From JAEUIX01 sp046156035 (lineage in GTDB: Bacteria; Planctomycetota; Phycisphaerae; Phycisphaerales; UBA1924): a DNA stretch of 43,764 nt. The position numbers were made by a program, and so were the translations under genes. Position 1 is the stretch's first letter; every line of letters begins with the position of its first letter. Below the pieces are notes generated by a model that did not search any database, was not told the origin of the DNA, and worked only from the letters and a program-made list of their open reading frames with translations. Location: contig JBJXEW010000058.1 in NCBI GenBank assembly GCA_046156035.1, forward strand, positions 1 to 43,764, written 5' to 3'. Positions 6,830-15,026 of this stretch are shown in pieces.

Positions 6830-8342
6830 TGCCCTGGGCGAGTTCGACCTTGCCGGTGGAATTGACGACCACGCCCTGCCGGCGCATGTACTGCTTCCAC
6901 GCGTCGGAGCCGCTCTCGCGGCCGCCGCCGGTGTCTTTCTCGCCGCCGAAGGCCCCGCCGATCTCGGCGCCGCTGGTGCCCATGTTCACGTAGGCGAGGC
7001 CGCAGTCGGAGCCGGAGCCGTCGACGGCGAGGAAGCGCTCGCTGGTGCGGAGGCCTTCGGTGAAGACTGCGGAGGAGAGGCCTTGATCGACGCTGTTCTG
7101 GATGGCGACAGCCTCGTCGATGGTTCGGTAGGTGAAGATGTAGAGGATGGGGGCGAAGGTTTCTTCGAGGGCGATGGGGAGGCCCTGCCGGGGAGCGCGG
7201 ATGATCGTGGGCTCCACGAAGTGGCCCTTGGCGGTGGCGGCGGCACGCTTGCCACCAACCAGCACCTCGCCGCCCTGTTCGCGGGCGAGTTTCACGGCCC
7301 GCTCGAAGCCTTCCACAGCGCGGGCGTTGATGAGCGGGCCGACGAGCGTGCCGACTTTCAGCGGGTCGCCGATCTTGCCGCCGTCGATGATCGAGCGGTA
7401 CGCGGCGACAAGGCGCGGCACGAGGCGATCGACGGCTTTCTCGTGCACGATCAGTCGGCGTGTGGTGGTGCAGCGTTGCCCTGCGGTGCCCACGGCCGCG
7501 AAGACGACCGCGGGCACGGTCAGGTCGAGGTCGGCATCGTCGTGCACGATGCAGGCGTTGTTGCCGCCGAGTTCGAGGATGCTGCGAGCGAGGCGGCTCG
7601 CCACCACTTGGCCCACGCGGCGGCCCATGCGGCACGAGCCGGTGGCGGAGATGAGGGGCAGGCGGCGGTCGGCGATCAGGCGCTCGCCGATCACATCATC
7701 GGTGCCGATGAGCAGGCGGAAGAGGCCGGGGAAGCCGTGGGCGGTCGCCACTTCCTGGGCCAGCGTGTTGCAGGCGATGGCGGTGAGGGGTGCGAGCAGG
7801 GACGGTTTCCAGACGGTGGTGTCGCCGCAGACGGCGGCGATCATGGCGTTCCACCCCCAGACCGCCGCGGGAAAGTTGAACGCGCTGATGACGCCGACGG
7901 GGCCGAGGGGGAGCCACTGCTCGAACATCCGGTGGCCCACCCGCTCGCTGGGGACCACGCTGCCGGGGAGTTGGCGGGAGAGGCCCACGGCGAAGTCGGC
8001 GATGTCGATGATCTCCTGAATCTCGCCCTCGCCCTCGGCGCGGATCTTGCCCACCTCCAAACTCACCAGTTCGCCCAGGTCGGCTTTGTGGGTGCGGAAG
8101 GTGCCGGCGATCTCCCGCACGATCTGACCCCGCACGGGCGCGGGGACGGCCCGGAAGCGCTTGAAGGTCTCGACGGAGTCGGCCAGGGCGGTTTCGAGGC
8201 AGGCGGCGTCGTTGAGGCGGACGGCCGCGATCGGTTCGCCCGTGGCCGGGTTCTCGGAGACCACGGTGCCGGGTTCGGCCCCGCCGCCAAGGACCACGCG
8301 GGGGTGTTCGTGCAGGCCCAGACGCTGGAGGACGGTGCTCAT
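6816..8342 (-). CDS. Aldehyde dehydrogenase, ALDH7 (alpha-aminoadipic semialdehyde) type
   Basis: The 508-residue cytoplasmic enzyme should oxidise an aldehyde to an acid with NAD(P). Motifs include FNFPAAVWGWNAM, the glutamate loop LELGGNNA near residue 257 and the nucleophile in TAGQRCTTTRRL (Cys291). The C-terminal block, TSGAEIGGAFGGEKDTGGGR through SDAWKQYMRRQ, is diagnostic of the ALDH7/AmaB group. That group oxidises alpha-aminoadipic semialdehyde (piperideine-6-carboxylate) in lysine breakdown. No other lysine-catabolic gene lies nearby, so the physiological substrate is inferred from the family. The start at 8342 is supported by TACGAT five bases upstream. The 3' end overlaps the convergent glycosyltransferase gene. 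Confidence 0.9.
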   Translation of the reverse strand: MSTVLQRLGLHEHPRVVLGGGAEPGTVVSENPATGEPIAAVRLNDAACLETALADSVETFKRFRAVPAPVRGQIVREIAGTFRTHKADLGELVSLEVGKIRAEGEGEIQEIIDIADFAVGLSRQLPGSVVPSERVGHRMFEQWLPLGPVGVISAFNFPAAVWGWNAMIAAVCGDTTVWKPSLLAPLTAIACNTLAQEVATAHGFPGLFRLLIGTDDVIGERLIADRRLPLISATGSCRMGRRVGQVVASRLARSILELGGNNACIVHDDADLDLTVPAVVFAAVGTAGQRCTTTRRLIVHEKAVDRLVPRLVAAYRSIIDGGKIGDPLKVGTLVGPLINARAVEGFERAVKLAREQGGEVLVGGKRAAATAKGHFVEPTIIRAPRQGLPIALEETFAPILYIFTYRTIDEAVAIQNSVDQGLSSAVFTEGLRTSERFLAVDGSGSDCGLAYVNMGTSGAEIGGAFGGEKDTGGGRESGSDAWKQYMRRQGVVVNSTGKVELAQGIRFE

Positions 8343-8347
8343 GGCCC

Positions 8348-8353
8348 ATCGTA
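8348..8353 (-). promoter_or_regulatory. -10 box TACGAT of the aldehyde dehydrogenase gene
   Basis: TACGAT ends five bases before the ATG at 8342 with no ribosome site between, which is consistent with a leaderless message. Confidence 0.45.
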
Positions 8354-8407
8354 CCGGCAGGGTGCAAGGTGGAAGTGCAAAGACCCAACCCGCCACGGCG
8401 GACCTTC

Positions 8408-8466
8408 GTTCGGAGAGTGGGGGTACGCAAGACAGAAAAACCCCACTCGGAGAGTGGGGGTACCCA
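8408..8466. repeat. One partial and one full CCCACTC palindrome
   Basis: A partial copy (CGGAGAGTGGGGGTACGCA) is followed about 37 bp later by a full copy at 8441-8466. They lie between the divergent aldehyde dehydrogenase and amidase genes, just upstream of both promoters. Confidence 0.8.
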
Positions 8467-8478
8467 AGCCGGCACGCC

Positions 8479-8484
8479 GATACT
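8479..8484 (+). promoter_or_regulatory. -10 box GATACT of the amidase gene
   Basis: GATACT ends six bases before the ATG at 8491. No Shine-Dalgarno sequence is present. Confidence 0.45.
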
Positions 8485-8490
8485 TGCCCG

Positions 8491-9246
8491 ATGCCGCTGG
8501 ACCTCTCCCGCCGTGAACTTGTTGGGTCGTCGCTCGCCCTCGGCGCGCTCTTTTTGGCCGGGTGCAAGAACAACCAAGTGGCCCACGGCGACGATCTTCC
8601 CGCACCCGTGCGGCCCGGCGGTTCTCCCGCGCCGCCGCCCCCTTTGGCTCAAACCACCCGTGCCCCAGTTCAGGCACCCGGGGCCGTCGGCCCGGCACCG
8701 GGCGTGATCCAGCGGGCCTCGTGGACCAGCCGCGGGCCGGCGCGGCCGGGCGAGATCAACCCGATGAACGGCGTGAACCGGATCACCGTGCACCACGACG
8801 GCATGGACCCGTTCTCATCGACGTCTCAGGCGGACGCGGCGCGGCGGCTGGAGATGATCCGGGCCTCCCACATCAACCGCCGCCCGCAGCCCTTTGCGGA
8901 CATCGGCTACCACTTCATCATCGACCCGGCGGGGAGGGTGTGGGAGGGCCGCAGCGTGCGGTATCAGGGCGCTCACGTGCAAGACCACAACGAGCACAAT
9001 CTGGGCATCATGGTGATGGGCAACTTTGACCGCCAAAGGCCCACGCCCGCGGCGACCAACGCGCTGGACCGCTTCGTGGCGGCCCAGATGCGGGCGTACC
9101 GCGTGCCGATCGGGCGTGTGTACACGCACCAGGAACTCAACCCCACGGCCTGCCCGGGCAGGAACCTGCAGGGGTACATGGTGGCCTCGCGGCGCGGTGG
9201 CAACCTGCGGATGGCGGCGGGCTTGATGCAACTGGACGTGGCGTAG
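8491..9246 (+). CDS. N-acetylmuramoyl-L-alanine amidase (Amidase_2/PGRP), lipoprotein
   Basis: This zinc amidase cleaves the bond between muramic acid and the peptide stem of peptidoglycan. The 251-residue protein has a short signal ending in the lipobox FLAGC, so it is probably a lipoprotein facing the periplasm. A Pro- and Ala-rich linker (residues 30-72) leads to the catalytic domain. There TVHHDG holds His101, DIGYHFII supplies the conserved Tyr, YTHQ holds His213 and ACPG holds Cys221. The eight-residue His-to-Cys spacing matches AmpD and T7 lysozyme. It is flanked by unrelated genes. It probably acts in wall turnover, which fits a planctomycete lineage that keeps peptidoglycan. Confidence 0.9.
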   Translation: MPLDLSRRELVGSSLALGALFLAGCKNNQVAHGDDLPAPVRPGGSPAPPPPLAQTTRAPVQAPGAVGPAPGVIQRASWTSRGPARPGEINPMNGVNRITVHHDGMDPFSSTSQADAARRLEMIRASHINRRPQPFADIGYHFIIDPAGRVWEGRSVRYQGAHVQDHNEHNLGIMVMGNFDRQRPTPAATNALDRFVAAQMRAYRVPIGRVYTHQELNPTACPGRNLQGYMVASRRGGNLRMAAGLMQLDVA

Positions 9247-9255
9247 GCCCGGCCC

Positions 9256-9828
9256 TCAGACGCGTGCGCGGGCCTTGCAGGCACGGTGGCGGGGGCAGAG
9301 CAACAGGTGGTCGTTCACCAGGCCCGTCGCCTGCATGAACGCATACATGATGGTGGAACCGACGAAGCGGAAGCCGCGCTTCTTGAGGTCTTTGCTGAGC
9401 GCATCGGACTCCGGCGATGTGGCGGGGACGTGCTTGGGCTCTTCCCGCGCGTTCACGATCGGCCGCTCCTGCACGAAGCGCCAGACATAGGCATCGAAGG
9501 AGCCGAACTCGGCTGCGACCGCGAGGAAGTGCTGCGCGTTCTTGACGGACGACTCGACCTTCAGCACGTTGCGCACGATGCCCGCGTCGTTGAGCAGGGC
9601 TGCACGCTTGCGTGCATCGAACTTCGCCACGCGGGCGGGGTCAAAGTTCTCGTACACCTCGCGGTAGCGGGCACGCTTCTTGAGGATCGTGTCCCAACTC
9701 AGGCCCGCTTGGGCCGCTTCCAGCACAAGGAACTCGAAGAAGAGGCGGTCATCGTGCACCGGCACGCCCCACTCGTGGTCGTGGTACGCAATGGCAAGGG
9801 GGTTCTTGGCCCACGGACAGCGCGGCAT
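9256..9828 (-). CDS. tag: DNA-3-methyladenine glycosylase I
   Basis: The enzyme removes 3-methyladenine from alkylated DNA as the first step of base excision repair. The 190-residue length matches the family. The N-terminus, MPRCPWAKNPLAIAYHDHEW, carries zinc ligands Cys4 and His16. AGLSWDTILKKR is the conserved recognition block. NDHLLLC near the end gives the remaining His and Cys ligands with the usual H-x3-C spacing. I chose the ATG at 9828 because longer frames translate a GCACGAAGG tandem repeat and because TACCCT lies six bases upstream. It converges on the amidase gene with a nine-base gap. Confidence 0.95.
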   Translation of the reverse strand: MPRCPWAKNPLAIAYHDHEWGVPVHDDRLFFEFLVLEAAQAGLSWDTILKKRARYREVYENFDPARVAKFDARKRAALLNDAGIVRNVLKVESSVKNAQHFLAVAAEFGSFDAYVWRFVQERPIVNAREEPKHVPATSPESDALSKDLKKRGFRFVGSTIMYAFMQATGLVNDHLLLCPRHRACKARARV

Positions 9829-9834
9829 GGGGGG

Positions 9835-9840
9835 AGGGTA
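9835..9840 (-). promoter_or_regulatory. -10 box TACCCT of tag
   Basis: TACCCT ends six bases before the ATG at 9828. Only a run of C separates them. Confidence 0.4.
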
Positions 9841-9846
9841 CGGGGG

Positions 9847-9945
9847 AAGGCACGAAGGCACGAAGGCACGAAGGCACGAAGGCACGCGGGATCGGATGCA
9901 CTTCGTCCGGTCGTCCCTCCGTCACTTCGTCACTTCCATCCCTCG
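9847..9945. repeat. GCACGAAGG tandem repeat with inverted partner
   Basis: About four and a half copies of a 10-bp GGCACGAAGG-type unit occupy 9847-9888. The inverse iterons (CACTTCGTC, CCGTCACTTCGTCACTTCC) occupy about 9900-9945. The two arms could form a loose inverted repeat between the divergent tag and permease genes. Confidence 0.7.
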
Positions 9946-9970
9946 CCGCAGCCCTTCCCCTGCCCGCCAC

Positions 9971-9976
9971 TACACT
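9971..9976 (+). promoter_or_regulatory. -10 box TACACT of the permease gene
   Basis: TACACT ends nine bases before the ATG at 9986, and no ribosome site is present. Confidence 0.45.
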
Positions 9977-9985
9977 CCGGCAGCA

Positions 9986-11314
9986 ATGACCTTCTTCCTC
10001 GAGATCATGCGTCTGGGCCTGGCGAACCTCGCCCGCCACAAACTCCGCTCCATCCTCACGGCCCTGGGCATCATCCTGGGCGTGGCGGCCGTCATCACCA
10101 TGGTCTCCATCGGCGAGGGCTCCAAGCGGCAGGCGCTGGAGCAGATCGAGCGGCTTGGCGCCAAGAACATCATCTTCCGTAGTCAGCGCCCGCCGGACAA
10201 CCGCAGCCAGCAGGGCGGCCGCATGTCGTTCATCTCCAAGTACGGCCTGGAGCGGCTGGACCTCAAACTCCTCAAAGAGAACTTCCCCGAGGCCGAGGCC
10301 ATCGTGCCGCTCAAAGAATGCGGCGGCGAGGTGAGCAAAGACGACAAGCGCCGCCTGAGCCAGGCCTTCGGCACCACGCCCGAGTTCCTTGAGGCCGCAC
10401 GCCTCTCCATCGCCCGCGGCCGCTACCTCACGCAGGCCGACATGGACGAGCGCGGCGCGGTGGGCGTGATCGGCCACGAACTGGCCAAGATGCTCTTCCC
10501 CTTTGACGACCCGCTCGACAGCACGGTGCGGGTTGATGCGAAGGCGATCCGCATCGTGGGCGTGCTCAAGCCCGTGGGCCTCTCGGGCGGTGCGGGCGCG
10601 GCCCTGGTTGGGCGAGACCTCAACTTCGACCTGCACCTGCCCATCACCATGGTGGAGGAGAGTTTCGGCGACGTGGTGATCCGCGCCTCCAGCGGCTCGC
10701 GGCAGGGGAGCGCGACGCAGGTGAGCGAGATTTATCTGGGCACGCCCAGCCGCGAGGTGGTGATGCAGTACGCCGCGCTGGCGCAGCGGCTGATCGAGAC
10801 GCGCCACCCGGGCATGACGGACGTGACGATGATCGTGCCGTACGAACTGCTGGAGAACGCGCGGCGGAGCGCCATGACGTGGAACCTGGTGCTGGGCGCG
10901 ATCGCGAGCATTTCCCTCCTCGTCGGCGGCATCGGCATCATGAACATCATGCTGGCGAGCGTCACCGAGCGCACGCGTGAGATCGGCATCCGCCGCGCTC
11001 TGGGGGCGACGCGCAAGCACATCGTCTGGCAGTTCCTCGTCGAGACGGGCGTGCTCAGTTCCCTCGGCGGCCTGGTGGGCGTGGCCCTGGGCGTCGGCGG
11101 CAGTCTGCTCATCGGCTACGTGGTGCCGCTCCTGCCCAAGGCCCCGCTCATCGGCGGCTACTTCCCGCGAGATGTGAGTTTGCCCACGAGCATCACGATG
11201 TGGTCCATCGTGGTCGCGTTCCTTGTGGCCGCGGCGACGGGGCTGGTCTTCGGCCTGTACCCGGCGCGCCAAGCCGCGCGGCAAGACCCGATCGTGGCCC
11301 TGCGGCACGACTGA
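9986..11314 (+). CDS. MacB/FtsX-type ABC transporter permease
   Basis: The 442-residue inner-membrane protein has the MacB layout. A first membrane helix lies near residues 20-45 (SILTALGIILGVAAVITMVS), followed by a large periplasmic domain (about 50-300). Three C-terminal helices carry the FtsX signature, including LLVGGIGIMNIMLASVTERTREIGIRRALGA near residues 310-345 and the tail YPARQAARQDPIVALRHD. Such permeases transmit mechanical force from a partner ATPase to export lipoproteins, peptides or drugs. No ATPase or membrane-fusion gene is adjacent, so the partner must be encoded elsewhere. The start is supported by an upstream TACACT box. Confidence 0.9.
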   Translation: MTFFLEIMRLGLANLARHKLRSILTALGIILGVAAVITMVSIGEGSKRQALEQIERLGAKNIIFRSQRPPDNRSQQGGRMSFISKYGLERLDLKLLKENFPEAEAIVPLKECGGEVSKDDKRRLSQAFGTTPEFLEAARLSIARGRYLTQADMDERGAVGVIGHELAKMLFPFDDPLDSTVRVDAKAIRIVGVLKPVGLSGGAGAALVGRDLNFDLHLPITMVEESFGDVVIRASSGSRQGSATQVSEIYLGTPSREVVMQYAALAQRLIETRHPGMTDVTMIVPYELLENARRSAMTWNLVLGAIASISLLVGGIGIMNIMLASVTERTREIGIRRALGATRKHIVWQFLVETGVLSSLGGLVGVALGVGGSLLIGYVVPLLPKAPLIGGYFPRDVSLPTSITMWSIVVAFLVAAATGLVFGLYPARQAARQDPIVALRHD

Positions 11315-11596
11315 GGCGACGCACCACAAAGGCACAAAGGTCACAAAGGAAGACATGCAGCCCGACCGTGAGGGAGGGCCGAGCGACGAGGGCCGACGAC
11401 GAACCGCGACCGTGTCTGTGCCACAGGCTGGCGGTCCGCCGCCTGCCTGTGGTTGGGCTGATGGGCGCGGCAGCGCGATAACCCGAACAGCGACCCGTCC
11501 TTTCGGTGTGCGCTCGTGGTTCGCGGTGAGAAGGGGCCATTCTTGCCGGTTTTCACGCCGCGTGCCGGGCGCAAACCATCTGGCGCGCCGCGCGAG

Positions 11597-11623
11597 AGGC
11601 CTGTCGCGCGGCGCGACAGGCCT
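11597..11623. repeat. 12-bp perfect palindrome AGGCCTGTCGCG
   Basis: AGGCCTGTCGCG and CGCGACAGGCCT are separated by three bases inside the 884-bp element. Confidence 0.75.
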
Positions 11624-11659
11624 GCTCCGTGACGTGAAAGGCCTGCGGCGCGGCATCTC

Positions 11660-11945
11660 GCTTCGCCCCTGCGGGGCGAAGGGGTGTAGCCACGGGTGGA
11701 GCGACGCGGCTCTGAGCGTCGCGCAACCCGTGGATGTGTTGGCCGATCACGGCTCCCGCCCCGCGAGGGGCGGAGGAGTCCGGCGAGAAGAAAGCGGCGC
11801 GGCTGATGGCCGCCGCATTCCTCCGCCCCAGCCGGGGCGGAACGCAACGGGGGGAATCCCTTCCACGGGTTGCGCGTCGGCGGGCTTCGCCCCGCCGTCG
11901 CTCCACCCGTGGCTACAGCCCGACGCCCCTCCGGGGCGTTCGATC
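11660..11945. repeat. Nested inverted-repeat core of the 884-bp element
   Basis: A 22-bp perfect inverted repeat pairs 11685-11706 (beginning TGTAGCCACGGGTGG) with 11896-11917. A 15-bp perfect pair joins 11720-11734 (CGCGCAACCCGTGGA) to 11862-11876. Each half also folds on itself (CCACGGGT...ACCCGTGG). Small hairpins decorate the rest: TTCGCCCCTGCGGGGCGAA at about 11663, CCGCCCCGCGAGGGGCGG at about 11757, CCGCCCCAGCCGGGGCGG at about 11824 and CGCCCCTCCGGGGCG at about 11924. A related CCACGGGTGG segment with GCCCC hairpins occurs at about 43236-43330. Confidence 0.75.
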
Positions 11946-12215
11946 AACGCGAGCCGTCGGTCGCACGATCATCGTCGCCGCGCCGATGATCGTGGCACTG
12001 GCGAACTCGGCTCTGCGTCCCTCTGCCTCCTCTGCGCACCTCTGCGTACTGCTTTGAGAGAAGCCCTCCCTCACGGTCGGGCTGCATGTTCAGGCGCGGC
12101 TTGCCCCCACGCTTGCACGTGGTGCTCGTCGGCGCGTGCAAGACCAAGCCCTCCCTGACGGTCGGGCTGCATGTCTTCCTTTGTGGCCTTTGTGTCTTTG
12201 TGGTGAACCCCGTCT

Positions 12216-13562
12216 TTACGTCGAAGGGGCGGCCGCCGCCGCGGTCCCGGCCACAAAGCCGCTGGCCCACGCCCACTGGAAGTTGAAGCCGCCGATGCGG
12301 CCGTCGACGTCGAGGATTTCGCCGCAGAGGAAGAGGCCGGGGCAGGCGCGGGATTCCATCGTTTCGAGGCGGCACTCGCTGAGGGGGATGCCGCCGGCGG
12401 TGACTTCGGCGTGCGTGAAGCCGCGGTCGCCGGTGATGGGGAGGCCGAGGTGCGTGCAAGCGGCCACCAGTGCGCGGCGTGCTTCGCGGGGGAGGCTGGT
12501 CATCGGCTCGGTGGGGGCGATGCGGGCGTGTTCGCAGAGGGCACGCGCGAGGCGGTCGGGGAGGGAGTTCGGTCGGTCGGTGAGGATGCGCAGGGGCGAA
12601 CGCGAACTGTGCGAGACGAGAAAGGAATCGAGGGACTCGGGCGTGTGGGCGGGAAGGAAGTTGATGAACAGGTTGGTGGCGGGATCGGAAGCCTTGGCGG
12701 TGGTATAAAAGCGGCTGACGTCGAGGACGCTGGGGCCGGAGAGGCCAAAGTGTGTGCAGAGTGTGGAGTTGGTGAAGGTTGCGAGTCGCTTGCCGGTGCC
12801 GGCCCGGACATCGAGCGTGGCGGGGACGGCGAGGCCGGAGAGCGAGCACAGAAAAAAGCCCTGCGGCAGGAGGAGGGGCACGAGCGCGGGAATCACACGC
12901 GGCGTGGTGGTGTGGCCGAGGGAGCGTGCAATCGCGTAGCCGTGGCCGTCTGAGCCGGAGCGCGGCAGGGCCATGCCGCCGGTGGCGAGGATGACTCGAC
13001 GGGCGCGGAGTGTGCTGGTGTTGCCTGCCTCGCTGGCCGTGGATGTGGCTTCGCCGGGGGCGCTCGCGCGATGGCCCGCCGCGCCAGCGCGATGGATGGT
13101 GAACTGTGCGCTGGTGCCCTCGCCCTCGCGTGTGATGCGTTCGACACGCCAGGGGTGGTGCAGTTCGACGCCCACGCGGCGGGCCTCGGCCAGCAGCGCA
13201 TCGAGGACGGTGTGGGCATCGTCGGTCGTGGGAAAGAGTTTGCCCGTCTCCTCGCACTTGAGTTCCACGCCCAGCGATTGGAAGAACGCGACGGTGGCGG
13301 GCACGTCAAAGCGGCGCAGCACCTTCTTGATGCCAGCGGGCGTGGAGCCCGCGAAGGCGGATGCGTCTACGGCGTGGTGGGTGACGTTGCAGCGGCCGCC
13401 ACCGGCGACGAGAATCTTGATGCCGAGTTTGGCGGAGCCGTCAAGGGCGATGATGGTGAGCGGGGAGCGGTGCGGAGCGGAGGCGGTGCGGCCTGCCCAG
13501 ATGGCGGCGAAGAGGCCTGCCGCGCCGGTGCCGATGATCGCGATGTCGCACGTTTCGCCCAC
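12216..13562 (-). CDS. HI0933-family NAD(P)/FAD-dependent oxidoreductase
   Basis: The 448-residue flavoprotein opens with the dinucleotide-binding motif IAIIGTGAAGLFAAIWAGR. KILVAGGGRCNVTH follows, the hallmark of the HI0933/BaiN (YhiN) family, and VILATGGMALPRSGSDGHGY is the second FAD block. The C-terminus, CGEILDVDGRIGGFNFQWAWASG, closes the fold. Members are cytoplasmic flavoproteins of uncertain function; some reduce bile-acid intermediates. Start codon GTG at 13562 is supported by TACGCT eight bases upstream. It lies 21 bp downstream of the DUF418 gene on the same strand. Substrate unknown. Confidence 0.9.
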   Translation of the reverse strand: MGETCDIAIIGTGAAGLFAAIWAGRTASAPHRSPLTIIALDGSAKLGIKILVAGGGRCNVTHHAVDASAFAGSTPAGIKKVLRRFDVPATVAFFQSLGVELKCEETGKLFPTTDDAHTVLDALLAEARRVGVELHHPWRVERITREGEGTSAQFTIHRAGAAGHRASAPGEATSTASEAGNTSTLRARRVILATGGMALPRSGSDGHGYAIARSLGHTTTPRVIPALVPLLLPQGFFLCSLSGLAVPATLDVRAGTGKRLATFTNSTLCTHFGLSGPSVLDVSRFYTTAKASDPATNLFINFLPAHTPESLDSFLVSHSSRSPLRILTDRPNSLPDRLARALCEHARIAPTEPMTSLPREARRALVAACTHLGLPITGDRGFTHAEVTAGGIPLSECRLETMESRACPGLFLCGEILDVDGRIGGFNFQWAWASGFVAGTAAAAAPST

Positions 13563-13570
13563 GCGAAGAG

Positions 13571-13576
13571 AGCGTA
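13571..13576 (-). promoter_or_regulatory. -10 box TACGCT of the HI0933-family gene
   Basis: TACGCT ends eight bases before the GTG at 13562. It lies in the short gap after, and partly at, the stop of the upstream DUF418 gene. Confidence 0.4.
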
Positions 13577-13583
13577 CGAGCCG

Positions 13584-14954
13584 TCAATCGCTCTCGCTCT
13601 GCGCAGAGCCGGAGCGGAGCATGGGTTGCAAGCGCATGTAAGACAAACTGCGCCACACCCACTCTGCGGGGCCGAAGCGGAAGCGCGAGAGCCAGAGGGC
13701 TGAGAGCGGCAGTTGCACGGCGTAAAGGCCGAAGACCAGGGCGTACATCTGCGGTGTGGACCATGAGGCGAACTGCCGCAGGCCCCAGTGCTGGAAGACG
13801 AAGGTGCACACGATGGTGTGCGTGAGGTAATTCGTGAGGGCCATGCGGCCGGTGGCGGCGAGCAGGCGTGTGAGGCCCGTGAGCATGCCGCGGCGGACGA
13901 GGATGGCCCAGAGGGAGAGGTAGCCCAGGCTCATGAGCGGAGCGCACAGGGTGCCGAGGATGGCCGAGGCGAACTTGGGCCCGAAGCCGGTCATCTTTTC
14001 GAGGTAGAGGGCGGCGATCACGCCGGGGAGGCCGAAGACGACGGCGACGAGCAGGGCCGTGCGCTGCCACGCCGCGCGTTCGTTGCTGAGGAAGCGGGTC
14101 TGCACCAGCACGGAGCCGATCAGCATGAGGCCCACCATCTGCCACCCGCCGAAGACGAGGAAGAAGAGGTACATGCCGTAGGTGAGCAGACGCACGGCCA
14201 TGGCGGAGAGGAACGGGCCGTCACGCAGGCCGATGGCCTCGCCGTCCATCCAGCCGGGCGTGTTGGGACCTTGGAAGCCGTCGGACCCCATGACGTGCAG
14301 CATGTGGCGGACGGGCGAGCCGCCCTCGAGCGTGAAGGGCTCGGCGGGCATGACCCACGCCGCGGCGGAGGGCTGGTCTGGCGTGGTGGCCGGTTGGTTG
14401 CCCGCGGTGAAGCCCATGAAGACGCCGGAGAGCAGGGCCCCGAAGAGCATGAGGATGAGCGCGACGGAGAGCAGCACTCGGGGCTTGGCTCCAAGCGCCC
14501 AGAAGACGGCCAGACCGATGATGGCGTAGGTGAGGAGGATGTCTCCGTACCAGAGGGCGACGATGTGCGTGAGGCCGATGCAGGCGAGCACCAGCAGCCG
14601 CCGCGCCTGGAGGCCGAGGAAGGGTCGGCCCGCAGCCTTGGCCCGGACCTGTTGCACGGCCAAGCCCATGCCGAAGAGGAGGATGAAGAGCGGGTAAAAC
14701 TTGCCAGCACAGAAGATGCGTTCGATGGTGTGCAGGGCGATACCCAGGGGACCGTCTCCCGGGCGCGGGTCTGGCGAGAACAGCACACCAAGCGGGAACG
14801 CGAAGGCCCAGATGTTGACGCAGAGGATGCCCAGGAGCGCAAAGCCGCGGGCCACGTCCATGGTGTGGATGCGGTCTGCCTCGGTGACCGGGACCAAGGT
14901 TGCCTGCGCGGGCGGGCGGTCGTCGGTGTGGTGGGGGAGTGTTGAATCAGACAT
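13584..14954 (-). CDS. DUF418 (YeiB-family) multi-pass membrane protein
   Basis: The 456-residue protein begins with a short soluble tail, then RIHTMDVARGFALLGILCVN, the standard DUF418 opening. About ten hydrophobic helices follow. The C-terminal DUF418 block contains GRMALTNYLTHTIV near residue 380 and ends with RFGPAEWVWRSLSYMRLQPM. The function of this family is not established; it is a predicted inner-membrane protein distantly related to membrane acyltransferases. I chose the ATG at 14954, which has GGAG ten bases upstream; the longer frame would translate a palindromic repeat. A paralogue lies at 23079. Confidence 0.9.
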   Translation of the reverse strand: MSDSTLPHHTDDRPPAQATLVPVTEADRIHTMDVARGFALLGILCVNIWAFAFPLGVLFSPDPRPGDGPLGIALHTIERIFCAGKFYPLFILLFGMGLAVQQVRAKAAGRPFLGLQARRLLVLACIGLTHIVALWYGDILLTYAIIGLAVFWALGAKPRVLLSVALILMLFGALLSGVFMGFTAGNQPATTPDQPSAAAWVMPAEPFTLEGGSPVRHMLHVMGSDGFQGPNTPGWMDGEAIGLRDGPFLSAMAVRLLTYGMYLFFLVFGGWQMVGLMLIGSVLVQTRFLSNERAAWQRTALLVAVVFGLPGVIAALYLEKMTGFGPKFASAILGTLCAPLMSLGYLSLWAILVRRGMLTGLTRLLAATGRMALTNYLTHTIVCTFVFQHWGLRQFASWSTPQMYALVFGLYAVQLPLSALWLSRFRFGPAEWVWRSLSYMRLQPMLRSGSAQSESD

Positions 14955-14972
14955 GAGAGGCTCCGCTTGGAG

Positions 14973-14998
14973 CCCCACTCGGAGAGTGGGGGTACCCA
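14973..14998. repeat. CCCACTC palindrome, single copy
   Basis: This is a full copy (CCCCACTC-GGA-GAGTGGGG then GTACCCA) in the 72-bp gap between prfA and the DUF418 gene, both on the minus strand. Confidence 0.8.
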
Positions 14999-15026
14999 AG
15001 GCACGGCGGAGTGTACGGAAAACCCG

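Larger units (their letters stand above)
11322..12205. mobile_element. 884-bp non-coding element with 57-bp terminal inverted repeats
   Basis: The left end (11322-11378) and the reverse complement of the right end (12149-12205) match at 54 of 57 positions by direct reading. Each end begins CACCACAAAG, continues through CACAAAGGAAGACATGCAG and ends in a CCCGACCGT-GGGAGGG tract. A further direct copy of the inner part of the right end lies at 12061-12089. The interior has no credible gene but many perfect hairpins (11597-11945). No transposase and no clear target-site duplication are visible. It resembles a non-autonomous MITE-like unit, but it could instead be two independent repeats flanking a structured core. 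Confidence 0.6.

Noticed and set aside
6666..8516. A 616-residue plus-strand frame over the aldehyde dehydrogenase gene
   Set aside because: It is antisense to a clear ALDH7 gene and has no recognisable domain.
9749..11656. A 635-residue minus-strand frame over the permease gene
   Set aside because: It is a shadow of the MacB-type permease with His/Asp/Arg-rich low complexity.
11322..12205. A complete insertion sequence
   Set aside because: No transposase frame with a DDE, DEDD or HUH motif is present, and no target duplication is visible.
11944..13257. A 437-residue frame over the HI0933 gene and the element edge
   Set aside because: It is an out-of-frame shadow that also translates the CACAAAGG repeat.
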